A stretch of DNA of 64,000 bases, taken from the NCBI GenBank assembly GCA_003221035.1, contig QHUB01000008.1, positions 1 through 64,000 of the forward strand, given 5' to 3'. The translations under genes and the position numbers were made by a program. Positions 49,774 to 60,566 of this stretch are shown piece after piece. Origin of the DNA: Gemmatimonadota bacterium (GTDB lineage Bacteria > Gemmatimonadota > Gemmatimonadetes > Gemmatimonadales > GWC2-71-9). The number at the start of each line of letters is the position of its first letter. The stretch's first letter is position 1. The notes under the pieces were generated by a model, which was not told the origin of the DNA, did not search any database, and worked only from the letters and a program-made list of their open reading frames with translations.

Positions 49774-50990
49774 ACGGGCACCGGTCCGAGCCGCGCGCGC
49801 AACCGAGTCGTCAGCGTCGGGCCGAGGTAGAGCGAGGCGACGCGGTCGTCGAGGACGAGCTCGCGCACGGTACCGGCCACCTGGACCTTGCCCTCGAACA
49901 TGATGTACGCGCGATCGACGATGTCGAGCGTCTGCTCGACGTTGTGGTCGGTGATCAGCACGCCGATGCCGCGGTGGCGCAGTCCGGCGACGATGGTCTG
50001 AATGTCGTTGACCGCGATCGGATCGACGCCGGCGAACGGCTCGTCGAGCAGCAGGAATTTGGGCTCGGTGACGAGCGCCCGCGTGATCTCGAGACGCCGC
50101 CGCTCGCCGCCCGAAAGCTGATACGCTTTTTGCCGTCTGAGGGCTTTGATCCCCAGTTCGTCGAGCAGGAGCTCGAGCCGCCGCGCCTGCTCCCCGTCGT
50201 CCAGCTTCAGGGTCTCGAGGATGGCGAGGACGTTTTCTTCGACCGTGAGCTTGCGAAAGATCGAGGGTTCTTGCGCGAGATACCCGATGCCGGCGTGCGC
50301 GCGCCGATACATCGGCAGCACGGTGATGTCACGGCCGTCGAGCAGGATCCGTCCCTCGTCGGGCCGGATCAGACCGGTGATCATGTAGAAGGACGTCGTC
50401 TTGCCCGCGCCGTTCGGACCGAGCAAACCGACGATCTCTCCCTGCGCGAGCTGCAGCGAGACGTTGTTCACGACTCGGCGGCCCTTGTACGCTTTGACCA
50501 GATGTTCCGCCTCGAGCCGGCTGCCGCCGCTGAACACTGGATGATCGCCGCTCGTCGATTCGCGGCGCGCAGCCGTCTCTTCGGCGAGCGCCAGGAAATA
50601 CCGGGCGGCGGCCGCGCGATCCCGAGCCATGTCAGCCCACACCTCCGGCGCGAACGCAATCGGCACGTCCCCCCACAGTGCGCCCATCGGCAGCACGATC
50701 ACCTTGAGCATCGCGAGGCGCGGCAGGACGGAGGTCGCGAGGTGGGAGCGCGCGTCATCCACCGACAGGCTGCCCCCGCCGGGGTCCTGAAGCTCGCCTT
50801 TGGCATGGGCGCGCAGCGTCAGGAAATCCTCGCGATAGGCGACCGCGAGATCGCTGAACGGGGCACGCCCCTGTTCGTTGGCGATGCGCGCGAGCGCCGC
50901 CGCCGCCAGCGGCAGCGACGAATCCTTCGCCGCGAGCACCGCGGACACGCGATCCAGCCCACGGCCTTCCCCTCCCCTGGCGTCTGTCAT
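49770..50990 (-). CDS. lptB: LPS export ABC ATPase LptB with N-terminal extension
   Basis: Residues about 158-406 of the 406-residue protein are a typical LptB: Walker A LLGPNGAGKTTSFY, Q-loop GYLAQEPSIF, signature LSGGERRRLEI, Walker B FLLLDEPFAGVDP and the switch His in ITDHNVEQTL. The first 150 residues are an unrelated, mostly helical region (VSAVLAAKDSSLPLAAAALARIANEQGRAP...), absent from ordinary LptB of about 240 residues. The start ATG overlaps the lptA-like stop, and no internal start precedes the ATPase domain with a clear ribosome site. LptB powers LPS extraction by LptFG. The role of the extension is unknown. Confidence 0.95.
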   Translation of the reverse strand: MTDARGGEGRGLDRVSAVLAAKDSSLPLAAAALARIANEQGRAPFSDLAVAYREDFLTLRAHAKGELQDPGGGSLSVDDARSHLATSVLPRLAMLKVIVLPMGALWGDVPIAFAPEVWADMARDRAAAARYFLALAEETAARRESTSGDHPVFSGGSRLEAEHLVKAYKGRRVVNNVSLQLAQGEIVGLLGPNGAGKTTSFYMITGLIRPDEGRILLDGRDITVLPMYRRAHAGIGYLAQEPSIFRKLTVEENVLAILETLKLDDGEQARRLELLLDELGIKALRRQKAYQLSGGERRRLEITRALVTEPKFLLLDEPFAGVDPIAVNDIQTIVAGLRHRGIGVLITDHNVEQTLDIVDRAYIMFEGKVQVAGTVRELVLDDRVASLYLGPTLTTRLRARLGPVPV

Positions 50991-52399
50991 GGTCCCACCG
51001 GGCGGGGGGGCGGCGGTGGAGGGGGGGGAGGAGGAGAAGCAGGCGGCGCGGCGGGCGGCGTCGCGGTCTTGGCGCTATCGGCGGCGGCTGCAGGCTGGGG
51101 CACCAGATGCACACCATCCGAGTTGCCCGACACGAAGACGTGATCGACCCGGTCGCGCAGCATCGTGAGCGTGATCTGATGGCCGCGCGAGTAGTTGATC
51201 GCGGGACCGGCATTGGTGGTGTCGCGGTCGTCCGGATGATGGGTCAGGGCGCGGGCCGGCTGGCCACGGGACAGCAGCTGCCGCAGCCGGGACCGCGGTC
51301 GGCCCGTGACGGAATCCTGTTCCTGCGCAAACCGGATCGTCAGCGTGTCACCCGTGATCCAATCCGTTTCGTTGGGCGGCGTCAGGGAGTCGCGCTTCGC
51401 CGTGGAGAACGATTTCCCGAACGCGCGCGACTCGGTCAGGATCTCGCCGGGCGAATCGATCGCCAGCGAATCGGCCTGGATCGTGTACAGCGTCGAAATC
51501 GCATGGGGACGCGTGGTATCGCCCCAGGCGAACGTCTGCTGCAGCTGCCGATTCGCGATATGGAGATCGATCGTGTCGGCGGTCAGGGTCCAGTCGGCGC
51601 CGGTTGCCCTCCCGTGTCCGAGCGCCTTCACCTGCCGGATGTCGCGCTGTGCGAGACCCAGCTCGATCCGGGTGCCCAGCAACGTGTAGGTCTTGCCCGA
51701 ATCCGCGGCGCCCGGCGCCGTCTTCCCACGCCCCTCGACGCTCGGCGCGCCGACGAGCACGCCGAACCCGGTCGTCTGGTCGAGCTGCATCGAGTCGCCG
51801 CGCGCCGCGAAGTCGCTGCGGTCGATCGTGACCTTGCCGCCGGCCCACATGCGATCGTCGCCTTTGAAGCGCAGCCGGTCGCCGACGATGATGTATGGCT
51901 CCTGTGGCGCCGTGTCGGTCGGCTCGCTCTGGCGATACTCGACGGTCGGCCGCTGCGTGGCGTACATCTCGACGGTATCGCGCAGTCCCGCGACGGCGCG
52001 CCAGTACTTGAGGTTGGGTCCACGCAGGACCGAGCCGTTGCGCCGGTTTACCGCGACGACGTTGTTGTGCGCCTCGAGGCGCTCGTCCCGCAGGAAGTAC
52101 GACGCGAACTTCGCATCGAGCGACATCCCGGTATCGCGAATGGCCACGCGCCCGATCAAATCCAGCCGGCCGAGCGCCTGATAGTGCGCAAAGCTGTCGG
52201 CGGAGATCGTGGTGGTGGTGCCGTCGCAATGCGCCAGCACGCCGCCGCCGCCGTAGTAGGTCTTGGTGCCGCCCGGATTGGTGACCTCGGAGTAATGCCC
52301 CATCGAGTCCACCGCGACGCGGCACGGCCGTCCGGCCGTATCCTGGACGGCTGCGACACCTTGCAGCAGCGCGACAATCGCGAGAGACACGGCCGTCAT
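50987..52399 (-). CDS. LptA/OstA-like LPS transport protein
   Basis: The 470-residue exported protein has a signal (MTAVSLAIVALLQGVAAV) and OstA-type beta-jellyroll repeats: HCDGTTTTISADSFAHYQALGRLDLIGRVAIRDTGMSLDAKFASYFLRDERLEAHNNV and MWAGGKVTIDRSDFAARGDSMQLD. It is much longer than E. coli LptA (about 185), so it may form a longer bridge or combine LptA and LptD-N functions. The C-terminus is a Pro/Ala-rich tail with a run of about ten Pro. It sits between lptC and lptB, each overlapped by 4 bases. Confidence 0.88.
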   Translation of the reverse strand: MTAVSLAIVALLQGVAAVQDTAGRPCRVAVDSMGHYSEVTNPGGTKTYYGGGGVLAHCDGTTTTISADSFAHYQALGRLDLIGRVAIRDTGMSLDAKFASYFLRDERLEAHNNVVAVNRRNGSVLRGPNLKYWRAVAGLRDTVEMYATQRPTVEYRQSEPTDTAPQEPYIIVGDRLRFKGDDRMWAGGKVTIDRSDFAARGDSMQLDQTTGFGVLVGAPSVEGRGKTAPGAADSGKTYTLLGTRIELGLAQRDIRQVKALGHGRATGADWTLTADTIDLHIANRQLQQTFAWGDTTRPHAISTLYTIQADSLAIDSPGEILTESRAFGKSFSTAKRDSLTPPNETDWITGDTLTIRFAQEQDSVTGRPRSRLRQLLSRGQPARALTHHPDDRDTTNAGPAINYSRGHQITLTMLRDRVDHVFVSGNSDGVHLVPQPAAAADSAKTATPPAAPPASPPPPPPPPPPRPVGP

Positions 52400-52953
52400 T
52401 GACTCGGGAGGATGAACTTCCCGCCCGTCCCGCGCGGGTGCGTGGCGGTGATCTTCTTGAATTCCGGATCCGACGTGAAGCCCTCGCCCTCGACGTGCCG
52501 GTCGGGCGAGTCGAACACGAACGCCTTGTCGGAGCTGACTTCGTTCTTCACCTGGTTGTAGTACATCACCTCGGTGCGCATCGTGCCGCCGTCCTTGTCG
52601 CGCACCACGACGACGTTCCCCCGCGCTTCCATGTCGCCGGTCCGCCAGTTGTGCGTGCCTTCCTTGGACGTCAGCGTCGACGTCGGCCGGCCCGTGATGT
52701 CGTAGAACGTCACGTGCACGTCGCGCAATTCCGCTCGCTGCGAGTTCGAGAAGAAGTAGGCCGTGTCGGCGCGCACGCGCGCGCGCAGGACGCCCAGCTC
52801 CGTGACGTAATGGCTCATGCCGAGCAGCACCTGGTCGGCGCTGTCGAGCACGGCCTGGGTTGCCGTGACGGGCGTGCTGGACTTACAACTGCTGAGGAGC
52901 CAGGAGCCGGGAGCGAGGAGTCCGAGCAGACCTGCCCTGAGAATCCTTCTCAT
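52396..52953 (-). CDS. lptC: LPS export protein LptC
   Basis: The 185-residue protein has a lipoprotein-type signal (LLGLLAPGSWLLSSC) and an LptC jellyroll: RADTAYFFSNSQRAELRDVHVTFYDITGRPTSTLTSKEGTHNWRTGDMEARGNVVV and VSSDKAFVFDSP...GEGFTSDPEF. LptC passes LPS from LptB2FG to LptA in the periplasm. A lipid anchor in place of the usual membrane helix is noteworthy, but the signal could also remain uncleaved. It has ATGA overlaps on both sides with kdsD and lptA. Confidence 0.92.
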   Translation of the reverse strand: MRRILRAGLLGLLAPGSWLLSSCKSSTPVTATQAVLDSADQVLLGMSHYVTELGVLRARVRADTAYFFSNSQRAELRDVHVTFYDITGRPTSTLTSKEGTHNWRTGDMEARGNVVVVRDKDGGTMRTEVMYYNQVKNEVSSDKAFVFDSPDRHVEGEGFTSDPEFKKITATHPRGTGGKFILPSQ

Positions 52954-53960
52954 ACCGCTCCGGCCTTCATGAGATCATGGAGGTGTACAATGCCCACAAC
53001 CTTTCGGTCCGCGTCGAGCACCGGCAGAGCCATGATTCCGTGACGCTCCATGAGGCTCACCGCGGCGCTCGCGAGCTCCTCCGCCGAGGTCGACTTCGGC
53101 GTCTTCGTCATCACGGCGGCGACGGGGATGTCCAGGAACTTGTCGGTGCGCTCCATCAGTCGAGTGAGATCGCCGGCCGTGACAACGCCCACGAGCGTTC
53201 CCTGCTCCACGACCGCGACCGTGCCGCGCTTCTCCGCCAGCAGCACGACGCATTCGCGCATGGGACGGTTGGGGGTCAGCAGCGGGAGCTCGTCCGTCAG
53301 CATCACGTCGGCCACGCGGAGCAGCAGCTTGCGGCCCAGCACGCCGCCCGGGTGCAGCGCGGCGAAGTCCTCGCGCCGGAAGCCTTTGACCTCGAGCAAG
53401 GTGACCGCGAGCGCGTCACCCAGCGCCAGTGCGACCGTTGTACTCGCAGTGGGCGCCAGAGTTTCCGGGCACGCTTCCTCGCCGACCGCGGCGTCGAGCA
53501 CCACCGTCGCCTGACGGCCGAGCGGCGAATCGGCGCCTCCGGTGAGGGCGATGATCGGCACGCCGAGGCGTTTCAGCTGCGAGACGAGGCCGAAGAGCTC
53601 ATCGGAGGCGCCGCTTTTCGAGAGCACAATCGCGACGTCGTCGCGACTCACGATGCCGAGATCGCCGTGCAGAGAATCGACCGGATGGAGAAACGTCGCC
53701 GGTGTACCGGTCGAGGTGAACGTCGCCGCGATCTTGCGGGCGATCAGTCCCGATTTGCCGATCCCCGAAACGATGACCCGGTGACCCGCCGTCACGCCGG
53801 CCAGAATCTCGACCGCGCGCGCGAACGCGGGCCCGAGCGTGTCGGCGAGCCGCTGCACGGCCGCGGCTTCGAGCGCGAGCACGCGCTTGCCGCGGTCGAC
53901 CAGCTGCTTGCCGTCCGCTGCAGACTTGGGTTCTTGTGGCCGCTTCACCGGCTTAGGCAC
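52950..53960 (-). CDS. kdsD: Arabinose-5-phosphate isomerase (KdsD/KpsF)
   Basis: The 336-residue protein has a SIS domain (VIVSGIGKSGLIARKIAATFTSTGTPATFLHPVDSLHGDLG, DVAIVLSKSGASDE, TSTTVALALGDALAV). Two CBS domains at about residues 210-330 (VADVMLTDELPLL, VAAVMTKTPKSTSAEELASAAVSLM) follow. It converts ribulose 5-phosphate to arabinose 5-phosphate, the first dedicated step towards Kdo. It is followed by lptC directly; a kdsC phosphatase gene, common in this spot, is missing. Confidence 0.96.
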   Translation of the reverse strand: MPKPVKRPQEPKSAADGKQLVDRGKRVLALEAAAVQRLADTLGPAFARAVEILAGVTAGHRVIVSGIGKSGLIARKIAATFTSTGTPATFLHPVDSLHGDLGIVSRDDVAIVLSKSGASDELFGLVSQLKRLGVPIIALTGGADSPLGRQATVVLDAAVGEEACPETLAPTASTTVALALGDALAVTLLEVKGFRREDFAALHPGGVLGRKLLLRVADVMLTDELPLLTPNRPMRECVVLLAEKRGTVAVVEQGTLVGVVTAGDLTRLMERTDKFLDIPVAAVMTKTPKSTSAEELASAAVSLMERHGIMALPVLDADRKVVGIVHLHDLMKAGAV

Positions 53961-54771
53961 GCACGGTCTCCCTCACGCGCTGCCAGATTTCGACGGCGAG
54001 TCCCACGATCGCGGGCAGCTGGTCGAGCGGTACCATGTTGGGCCCATCGGACGGGGCGTGCGCGGGATCAGGATGCGTCTCGAGGAAGAAGCCGTCGGCC
54101 CCGGCGGCTGCCGCGGCATAGAGCAGCGGCGGTATGAACGCGCGATCGCCGCCGCTCGATCCGTCGCGCCCCTGCCCCGGCTGCTGCACCGAGTGCGTCG
54201 CGTCGAAGATCACGGGTGTGTTGCACGCGGCGCGCAGCCGCGGGAACGACCGCATGTCCACGACGAGATCACCGTAGCCGAAGAACGTGCCGCGTTCCGT
54301 CACCGCGACCTCCGGCGCTCCTCCGGCACGAACTTTTTCCACCGCGCCACGCATGTCTTCCGGCGCCATCCACTGGCCCTTCTTGATGTTCACGGGACGT
54401 CCGGCCTTCCCGGCCGCGACCAGCAGATCGGTCTGGCGACAGAGAAACGCGGGGATCTGCAGCACGTCCGCGACGCGCGCCGCGGCCGCCACGTGTGCCG
54501 GCTCATGCACGTCGGTGAGGATCGGCAGGCCGGTGGCACTGCGGACCTTCTCCAGCGCGCGCAGCCCGGATTCGATCCCCGGGCCGCGCGGCGCGTTCAG
54601 ACGCGAGCGATTGGCTTTGTCGTACGACGCCTTGTAGATGACGCCGATGCCGAGCTTGACGGCCAGCTCGGCCAGCGCTTCGCCGACGCGGATGTTGAGG
54701 TCGTCGGATTCGACGACGCACGGACCCGCGATGAGAAACGGGCTGCTGTCAGCCGCGAAGCGCTGAGCCAT
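53953..54771 (-). CDS. kdsA: 3-deoxy-8-phosphooctulonate synthase
   Basis: The 272-residue protein shows LIAGPCVVESDD, YKASYDKANRS, RGPGIESGLRALEKV, DVLQIPAFLCRQTDLL, NIKKGQWMAPEDM and FDATHSVQQPG. It condenses phosphoenolpyruvate with arabinose 5-phosphate to Kdo 8-phosphate. The N near KGQW (NIKKGQW) and the Cys in AGPC help place it: the Cys at AGPC is typical of metal-dependent KdsA forms. It overlaps kdsD by 8 bases and follows pyrG by one base. Confidence 0.97.
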   Translation of the reverse strand: MAQRFAADSSPFLIAGPCVVESDDLNIRVGEALAELAVKLGIGVIYKASYDKANRSRLNAPRGPGIESGLRALEKVRSATGLPILTDVHEPAHVAAAARVADVLQIPAFLCRQTDLLVAAGKAGRPVNIKKGQWMAPEDMRGAVEKVRAGGAPEVAVTERGTFFGYGDLVVDMRSFPRLRAACNTPVIFDATHSVQQPGQGRDGSSGGDRAFIPPLLYAAAAAGADGFFLETHPDPAHAPSDGPNMVPLDQLPAIVGLAVEIWQRVRETVRA

Positions 54772-54772
54772 A

Positions 54773-57177
<2,405 letters not shown>

Positions 57178-57219
57178 GGGGGAACATACAAAATCTGTGC
57201 CGTGGAGTCTAGCCCGCGT

Positions 57220-58044
57220 CTACCACCTTGCTCTACGGTCTCTTAGGTCCACATGGACAAATGGTCCGTGGGCTTCTGTGGGGGCGTATTTCCCAAGTCC
57301 ACCGCCGCTCTGGGGTCCGTCGAACAGGTCGTACAGGACCCGCGCGTCGCGCTCATCGCTCCGCCCATCGCCGTTCAAATCGTCCATTTGTCCGTCGTGG
57401 TCTTCATCGATGAAGATGTCGGCCGCCGAGCCGAACGTGTGACGGCTGTAGAGGACGTTCCCGATCGCGTGATTGTACGCTGGCGTGCGATAGCCACTCA
57501 TGACGTAAAAAGTCGAGGCGGAGTACCCCGAGGCGTTCACAAGGGCGAGCAGTTTCTCGAGCCGCTGCACCAGCTGCGCGTTCAACACGATGTATTTCGG
57601 GTAGCCGCCGGCCTGCTTGCAGACGAACTGTTTGAGCTGGAAATGGGGCGACACGAACGCGTCCGCATTCTCTGGCGTGACCTCGATGAATCCCGCGGGC
57701 GGCCGGTAGAGGTCGAGTCCACGCAGCGCCTGCGCGGGATAGTGGCCGATGCGGTAGCCGTGGAGGTATTCGCCCCGCAACTCGCTGTACGGCACGAGGA
57801 CGAAAGCCTGGATGGTCATCGAATCGCGTTGATCCTCGGACACCACGCGAATTGGATACAGTCCCGGTGTCGGCGGCGCGGTCCAGGACCAGCGCCGGTC
57901 CATCGCCTCGAGCCGCACGGTTTCGCCCGGCAGCACGGTAAGCGTGCTGATCGGATCGCTGAACGTCAGCGTTGGGAGGGGACGCGGGGCCGAGAGCGCG
58001 GCAACAGCCAGCAGCGCGAGACCATGGATTCTCATCCTCCACAC
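57220..58044 (-). CDS. Exported M15-type peptidase with calcium-binding-like loops
   Basis: The 274-residue protein has a signal peptide, an N-terminal beta domain (ISTLTVLPGETVRLEAMDRRWSWTAPPTPGLYPIRV) and a C-terminal M15_3/DUF882-like catalytic domain. The metal residues are visible: SGYRTPAYNHAIG, SRHTFGSAADIFID and HGPFVHVDL. It probably cleaves cross-linked or stem peptides in the wall. Between the His/Asp and final His motifs lies DEDHDGQMDDLNGDGRSDERD, two EF-hand-like Dx[DN]xDG loops not usual in this family. It starts at GTG 58044 or ATG 58035. Confidence 0.9.
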   Translation of the reverse strand: MWRMRIHGLALLAVAALSAPRPLPTLTFSDPISTLTVLPGETVRLEAMDRRWSWTAPPTPGLYPIRVVSEDQRDSMTIQAFVLVPYSELRGEYLHGYRIGHYPAQALRGLDLYRPPAGFIEVTPENADAFVSPHFQLKQFVCKQAGGYPKYIVLNAQLVQRLEKLLALVNASGYSASTFYVMSGYRTPAYNHAIGNVLYSRHTFGSAADIFIDEDHDGQMDDLNGDGRSDERDARVLYDLFDGPQSGGGLGKYAPTEAHGPFVHVDLRDRRARW

Positions 58045-58076
58045 CGTAGGGGTTTAGACCCCGCCGGCGCAAGGGC

Positions 58077-59606
58077 TTAATCCTTCTTCGCCAGTGCTCC
58101 CGAGAGGGCGCGATCGACGCCATTGATGTCGGTACGGAACTCGATCGTGCCGTCTTCGTCAGCCCACGCGGTCCAATAGAGCAGATGAATCGGGATGGGA
58201 CGTGGCAGGTAGATCGTCCGCTCCGTGCCCTCATCCAGGGCCTGCTCGATCGCCTCGCGGTTCCAGCGGCTCTTCTTCATCGCGTACACGGCCAGGTCGA
58301 TCGGCTTTTCGATCCGGATACAGCCGTGGCTGAAATCGCGCTGCGCTTTTCCGAACAGGTTCCGCGCCGGCGTGTCGTGCAGATAGATGTCGTAGCGATT
58401 GGGGAACATGAACTTCATGCGCCCCAGGGCGTTCAGGCGGCCCGGATCCTGGCGCACGCGATAGGGAAAGCTGTCGGGCGTGACGCTCGACCAGTCCACG
58501 GTGCGCGGATCGATTTCCTGTGGATCCGATCCGTCCGTGAGGAGGTGCATGCCGAAACGCTCGAGGTACGTCGAGTCCTCTTGCATTTTCGGAATCATTT
58601 CTTCGACGGCGATGGACGTGGGGACATGCCAGTTCGGATTCAGCACGATGTAGCGCACGGTGTCGCTGAACACCGGCGTGCGCTTGTATTCCCGGCCCAC
58701 AACGACTCGCATCCGCAACACGACCTCGCCATCCTCGACGACTTCCAAAACCTGCGCGGCAATATTCACGAGGATGTGGCGGCGGCCGAGATCCTGCGGC
58801 AGCCAGCGCCACCGCTCCATGTTGATGCGCAGCTGCTCGACACGCATCGCCGCGCTCACGCTGAGCTCGGCGCGGGTCACGGAGTCAACCACGCCGCTCT
58901 CGGTCAAGCCGTGACGGCGCTGAAAGCGTTCGAGGCCGACCGGCAGTGAGTCCCCGCCTCGCAGATCCCCTTCCAGGCGCAGCCGTTCCGCCAGATCGGC
59001 GGGCCAGCCCCCCCCGCTTGCGGCGATCGTGCGCTCGCGCGCCAGGGCCTCGCGCAGGCGGCGATAGCCGTCGTCGATCGGCGCGAGGCGCTGCAGGGCC
59101 CGTGCGATCTTGCGCGAGTCGAGCGCCTCCTGCAGCACGGTGCCGAGGTCGGCATCGCGGCGGTTCGCGTCCCAGAGTGGATGCAGCGTTTCAGGATCGA
59201 CCCGGCCACCGAGCAGATGCGCCGCATATAAAAGGAAGGAGTCGCTCAGCAGGACGTCGAGCTCGGCGAGCCGTGCCGGCGCGATTGGGCGGGCGCTGGC
59301 GGCATCGGCGCGCACGCTGTCCAGCGAGACCCGGATTCTGGTGACGTGGTAGTCTTCGGGCTCGAGTCCTTCGAGATCGGCTCGGCCGAGCGCAGCGAGC
59401 AAGTCGTCGGCGAGACGATTGGGACCCTGCTCACCGCTCCACGCAGCGCGGAACGCGCGGCGCGCATAGAAGGAAACCAGCGCGCGATTGTCTTCGACGC
59501 GCGCGCGGATCTGCTCGGCGACGCTGTCGTCGCGCGTGCGAGGAAGAGCTGCTTCCCCTCGTTGCAGCAGCGCAACGAGCAGAAGCGCCCCTACCCCGCC
59601 GATCAC
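58077..59606 (-). CDS. L,D-transpeptidase (YkuD family, YcbB-like)
   Basis: The 509-residue protein has an N-terminal signal or anchor (GGVGALLLVALLQRG) and a helical scaffold domain. A peptidoglycan-binding-like helix set (SLPVGLERFQRRHGLTESGVVDSVTRAEL) follows. The YkuD domain has NPNWHVPTSIAVEEMIPKM and the catalytic motif LHDTPARNLFGKAQRDFSHGCIRIE. It forms 3-3 cross-links or attaches proteins to peptidoglycan. The GTG start overlaps the trpG stop by 4 bases, which is functionally odd but tight. Confidence 0.95.
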   Translation of the reverse strand: MIGGVGALLLVALLQRGEAALPRTRDDSVAEQIRARVEDNRALVSFYARRAFRAAWSGEQGPNRLADDLLAALGRADLEGLEPEDYHVTRIRVSLDSVRADAASARPIAPARLAELDVLLSDSFLLYAAHLLGGRVDPETLHPLWDANRRDADLGTVLQEALDSRKIARALQRLAPIDDGYRRLREALARERTIAASGGGWPADLAERLRLEGDLRGGDSLPVGLERFQRRHGLTESGVVDSVTRAELSVSAAMRVEQLRINMERWRWLPQDLGRRHILVNIAAQVLEVVEDGEVVLRMRVVVGREYKRTPVFSDTVRYIVLNPNWHVPTSIAVEEMIPKMQEDSTYLERFGMHLLTDGSDPQEIDPRTVDWSSVTPDSFPYRVRQDPGRLNALGRMKFMFPNRYDIYLHDTPARNLFGKAQRDFSHGCIRIEKPIDLAVYAMKKSRWNREAIEQALDEGTERTIYLPRPIPIHLLYWTAWADEDGTIEFRTDINGVDRALSGALAKKD

Positions 59607-60214
59607 GCGACTTCGCTGGTGGACCTGACGACGCGGAGAAAATTCTCGAGAATGCGCTTCCCGTGTTCCGTCCCGATGGACTCGGGATGGAACTGAACGC
59701 CGTAGGTCGGATGATCACGATGCTTCATTGCCATGATCTCCGATGCATCTCCCGTGCCTTGAGGGCGGTCGGCGCTCATTGCGGTGACGACGAGAGATGG
59801 CGGCAGCGAGCTGGGCTCGACGACGAGCGAATGGTAACGCATTGCCGTAAACGGACTGGGGACTCCATCGAACAGCTCGTCGTCGCCGTGCACAATCGGG
59901 CAGGTCTTGCCATGCATCAGGCGCCCGGCCCGGACGATCTTGCCGCCGAATGCCTCTCCAATCGCCTGATGCCCCAGACAAACGCCCAGAATCGGCACGT
60001 GACCCGCGAGCGCACGGACCAAGGGAACGAGGATGCCCGCCTCGGCGGGCGTTTTGGGGCCGGGCGAAAGCACGGCGGCGGTAGGCTTGAGCGCCTGGAC
60101 ATCGGCGACGCTGAGCGCGTCGTTGCGATACACGACCGGCTGCTCGCCCAGCTCGCCGAGGTACTGCACCAGGTTGTAGGTAAACGAGTCGTAGTTGTCG
60201 AGCACGAACAGCAT
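59603..60214 (-). CDS. trpG: Glutamine amidotransferase, anthranilate/aminodeoxychorismate synthase component II
   Basis: The protein has 203 residues from ATG 60214; the longer track ORF is an extension. It is a class I glutaminase with LDNYDSFTYNLVQYLGELG, SPGPKTPAEAG, the nucleophile Cys in GVCLGHQAIGEAFGG and the His/Glu pair in GVQFHPESIGT. It supplies ammonia to a TrpE or PabB partner, neither of which is in the window. TrpG and PabA cannot be separated by sequence alone, and one protein often serves both. Confidence 0.94.
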   Translation of the reverse strand: MLFVLDNYDSFTYNLVQYLGELGEQPVVYRNDALSVADVQALKPTAAVLSPGPKTPAEAGILVPLVRALAGHVPILGVCLGHQAIGEAFGGKIVRAGRLMHGKTCPIVHGDDELFDGVPSPFTAMRYHSLVVEPSSLPPSLVVTAMSADRPQGTGDASEIMAMKHRDHPTYGVQFHPESIGTEHGKRILENFLRVVRSTSEVA

Positions 60215-60222
60215 GCTCAATA

Positions 60223-60564
60223 CTACCGCGATACGCGCTTCTTTTCGACCACGACTGCCCGGCTCTGCGTTCCCAGGGTGTACGCCGCGCGGAAGGTTCC
60301 TTCCACGCCCACCTCGGTGCCGCGCGACGGCGCGCCACCACCCTCCGTGACGACCGGAATCGTTCCCGTTTTGTCCTTCACCTCGTACGCGCCGAAGCCG
60401 AGAGCTCCAATGGATTGTTCGACTTGACCGGCGATCTGCACCGTCTTTCCGTCGTATTTGCCGGGATCTGAGAGCAACTGCTTGATGGACGTCGTCTTCG
60501 TGTTGCAGCTCGCAAAGACGAGGATCGTCCCCAACCACAACGCTGCCTTCCCGAACCGTCGCAT
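60223..60564 (-). CDS. Small OB-fold lipoprotein
   Basis: The protein has 113 residues from ATG 60564 (AGGAGC 7 bases upstream; GTG 60570 is possible). The signal (FGKAALWLGTILVFASC) ends in a lipobox. The mature part (IKQLLSDPGKYDGKTVQIAGQVEQSIGALGFGAYEVKDKTGTIPVVTEGGGAPSRGTEVGVEGTF) is an OB-like barrel of the tRNA_anti/CcmE-like type often seen as periplasmic binding domains. No active site is visible. It overlaps the PAS-GGDEF gene end and probably shares its transcript. Confidence 0.85.
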   Translation of the reverse strand: MRRFGKAALWLGTILVFASCNTKTTSIKQLLSDPGKYDGKTVQIAGQVEQSIGALGFGAYEVKDKTGTIPVVTEGGGAPSRGTEVGVEGTFRAAYTLGTQSRAVVVEKKRVSR

Positions 60565-60566
60565 GT

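Noticed and set aside
51001-51060. G-rich tract as a CRISPR-like or regulatory repeat
   Set aside because: It is explained by Pro codons at the end of the lptA-like gene; there are no spaced repeats.
48469-52402. Plus-strand ORFs of 453, 399 and 431 residues
   Set aside because: Shadows of rpoN, lptB and the lptA-like gene; no recognisable motifs.
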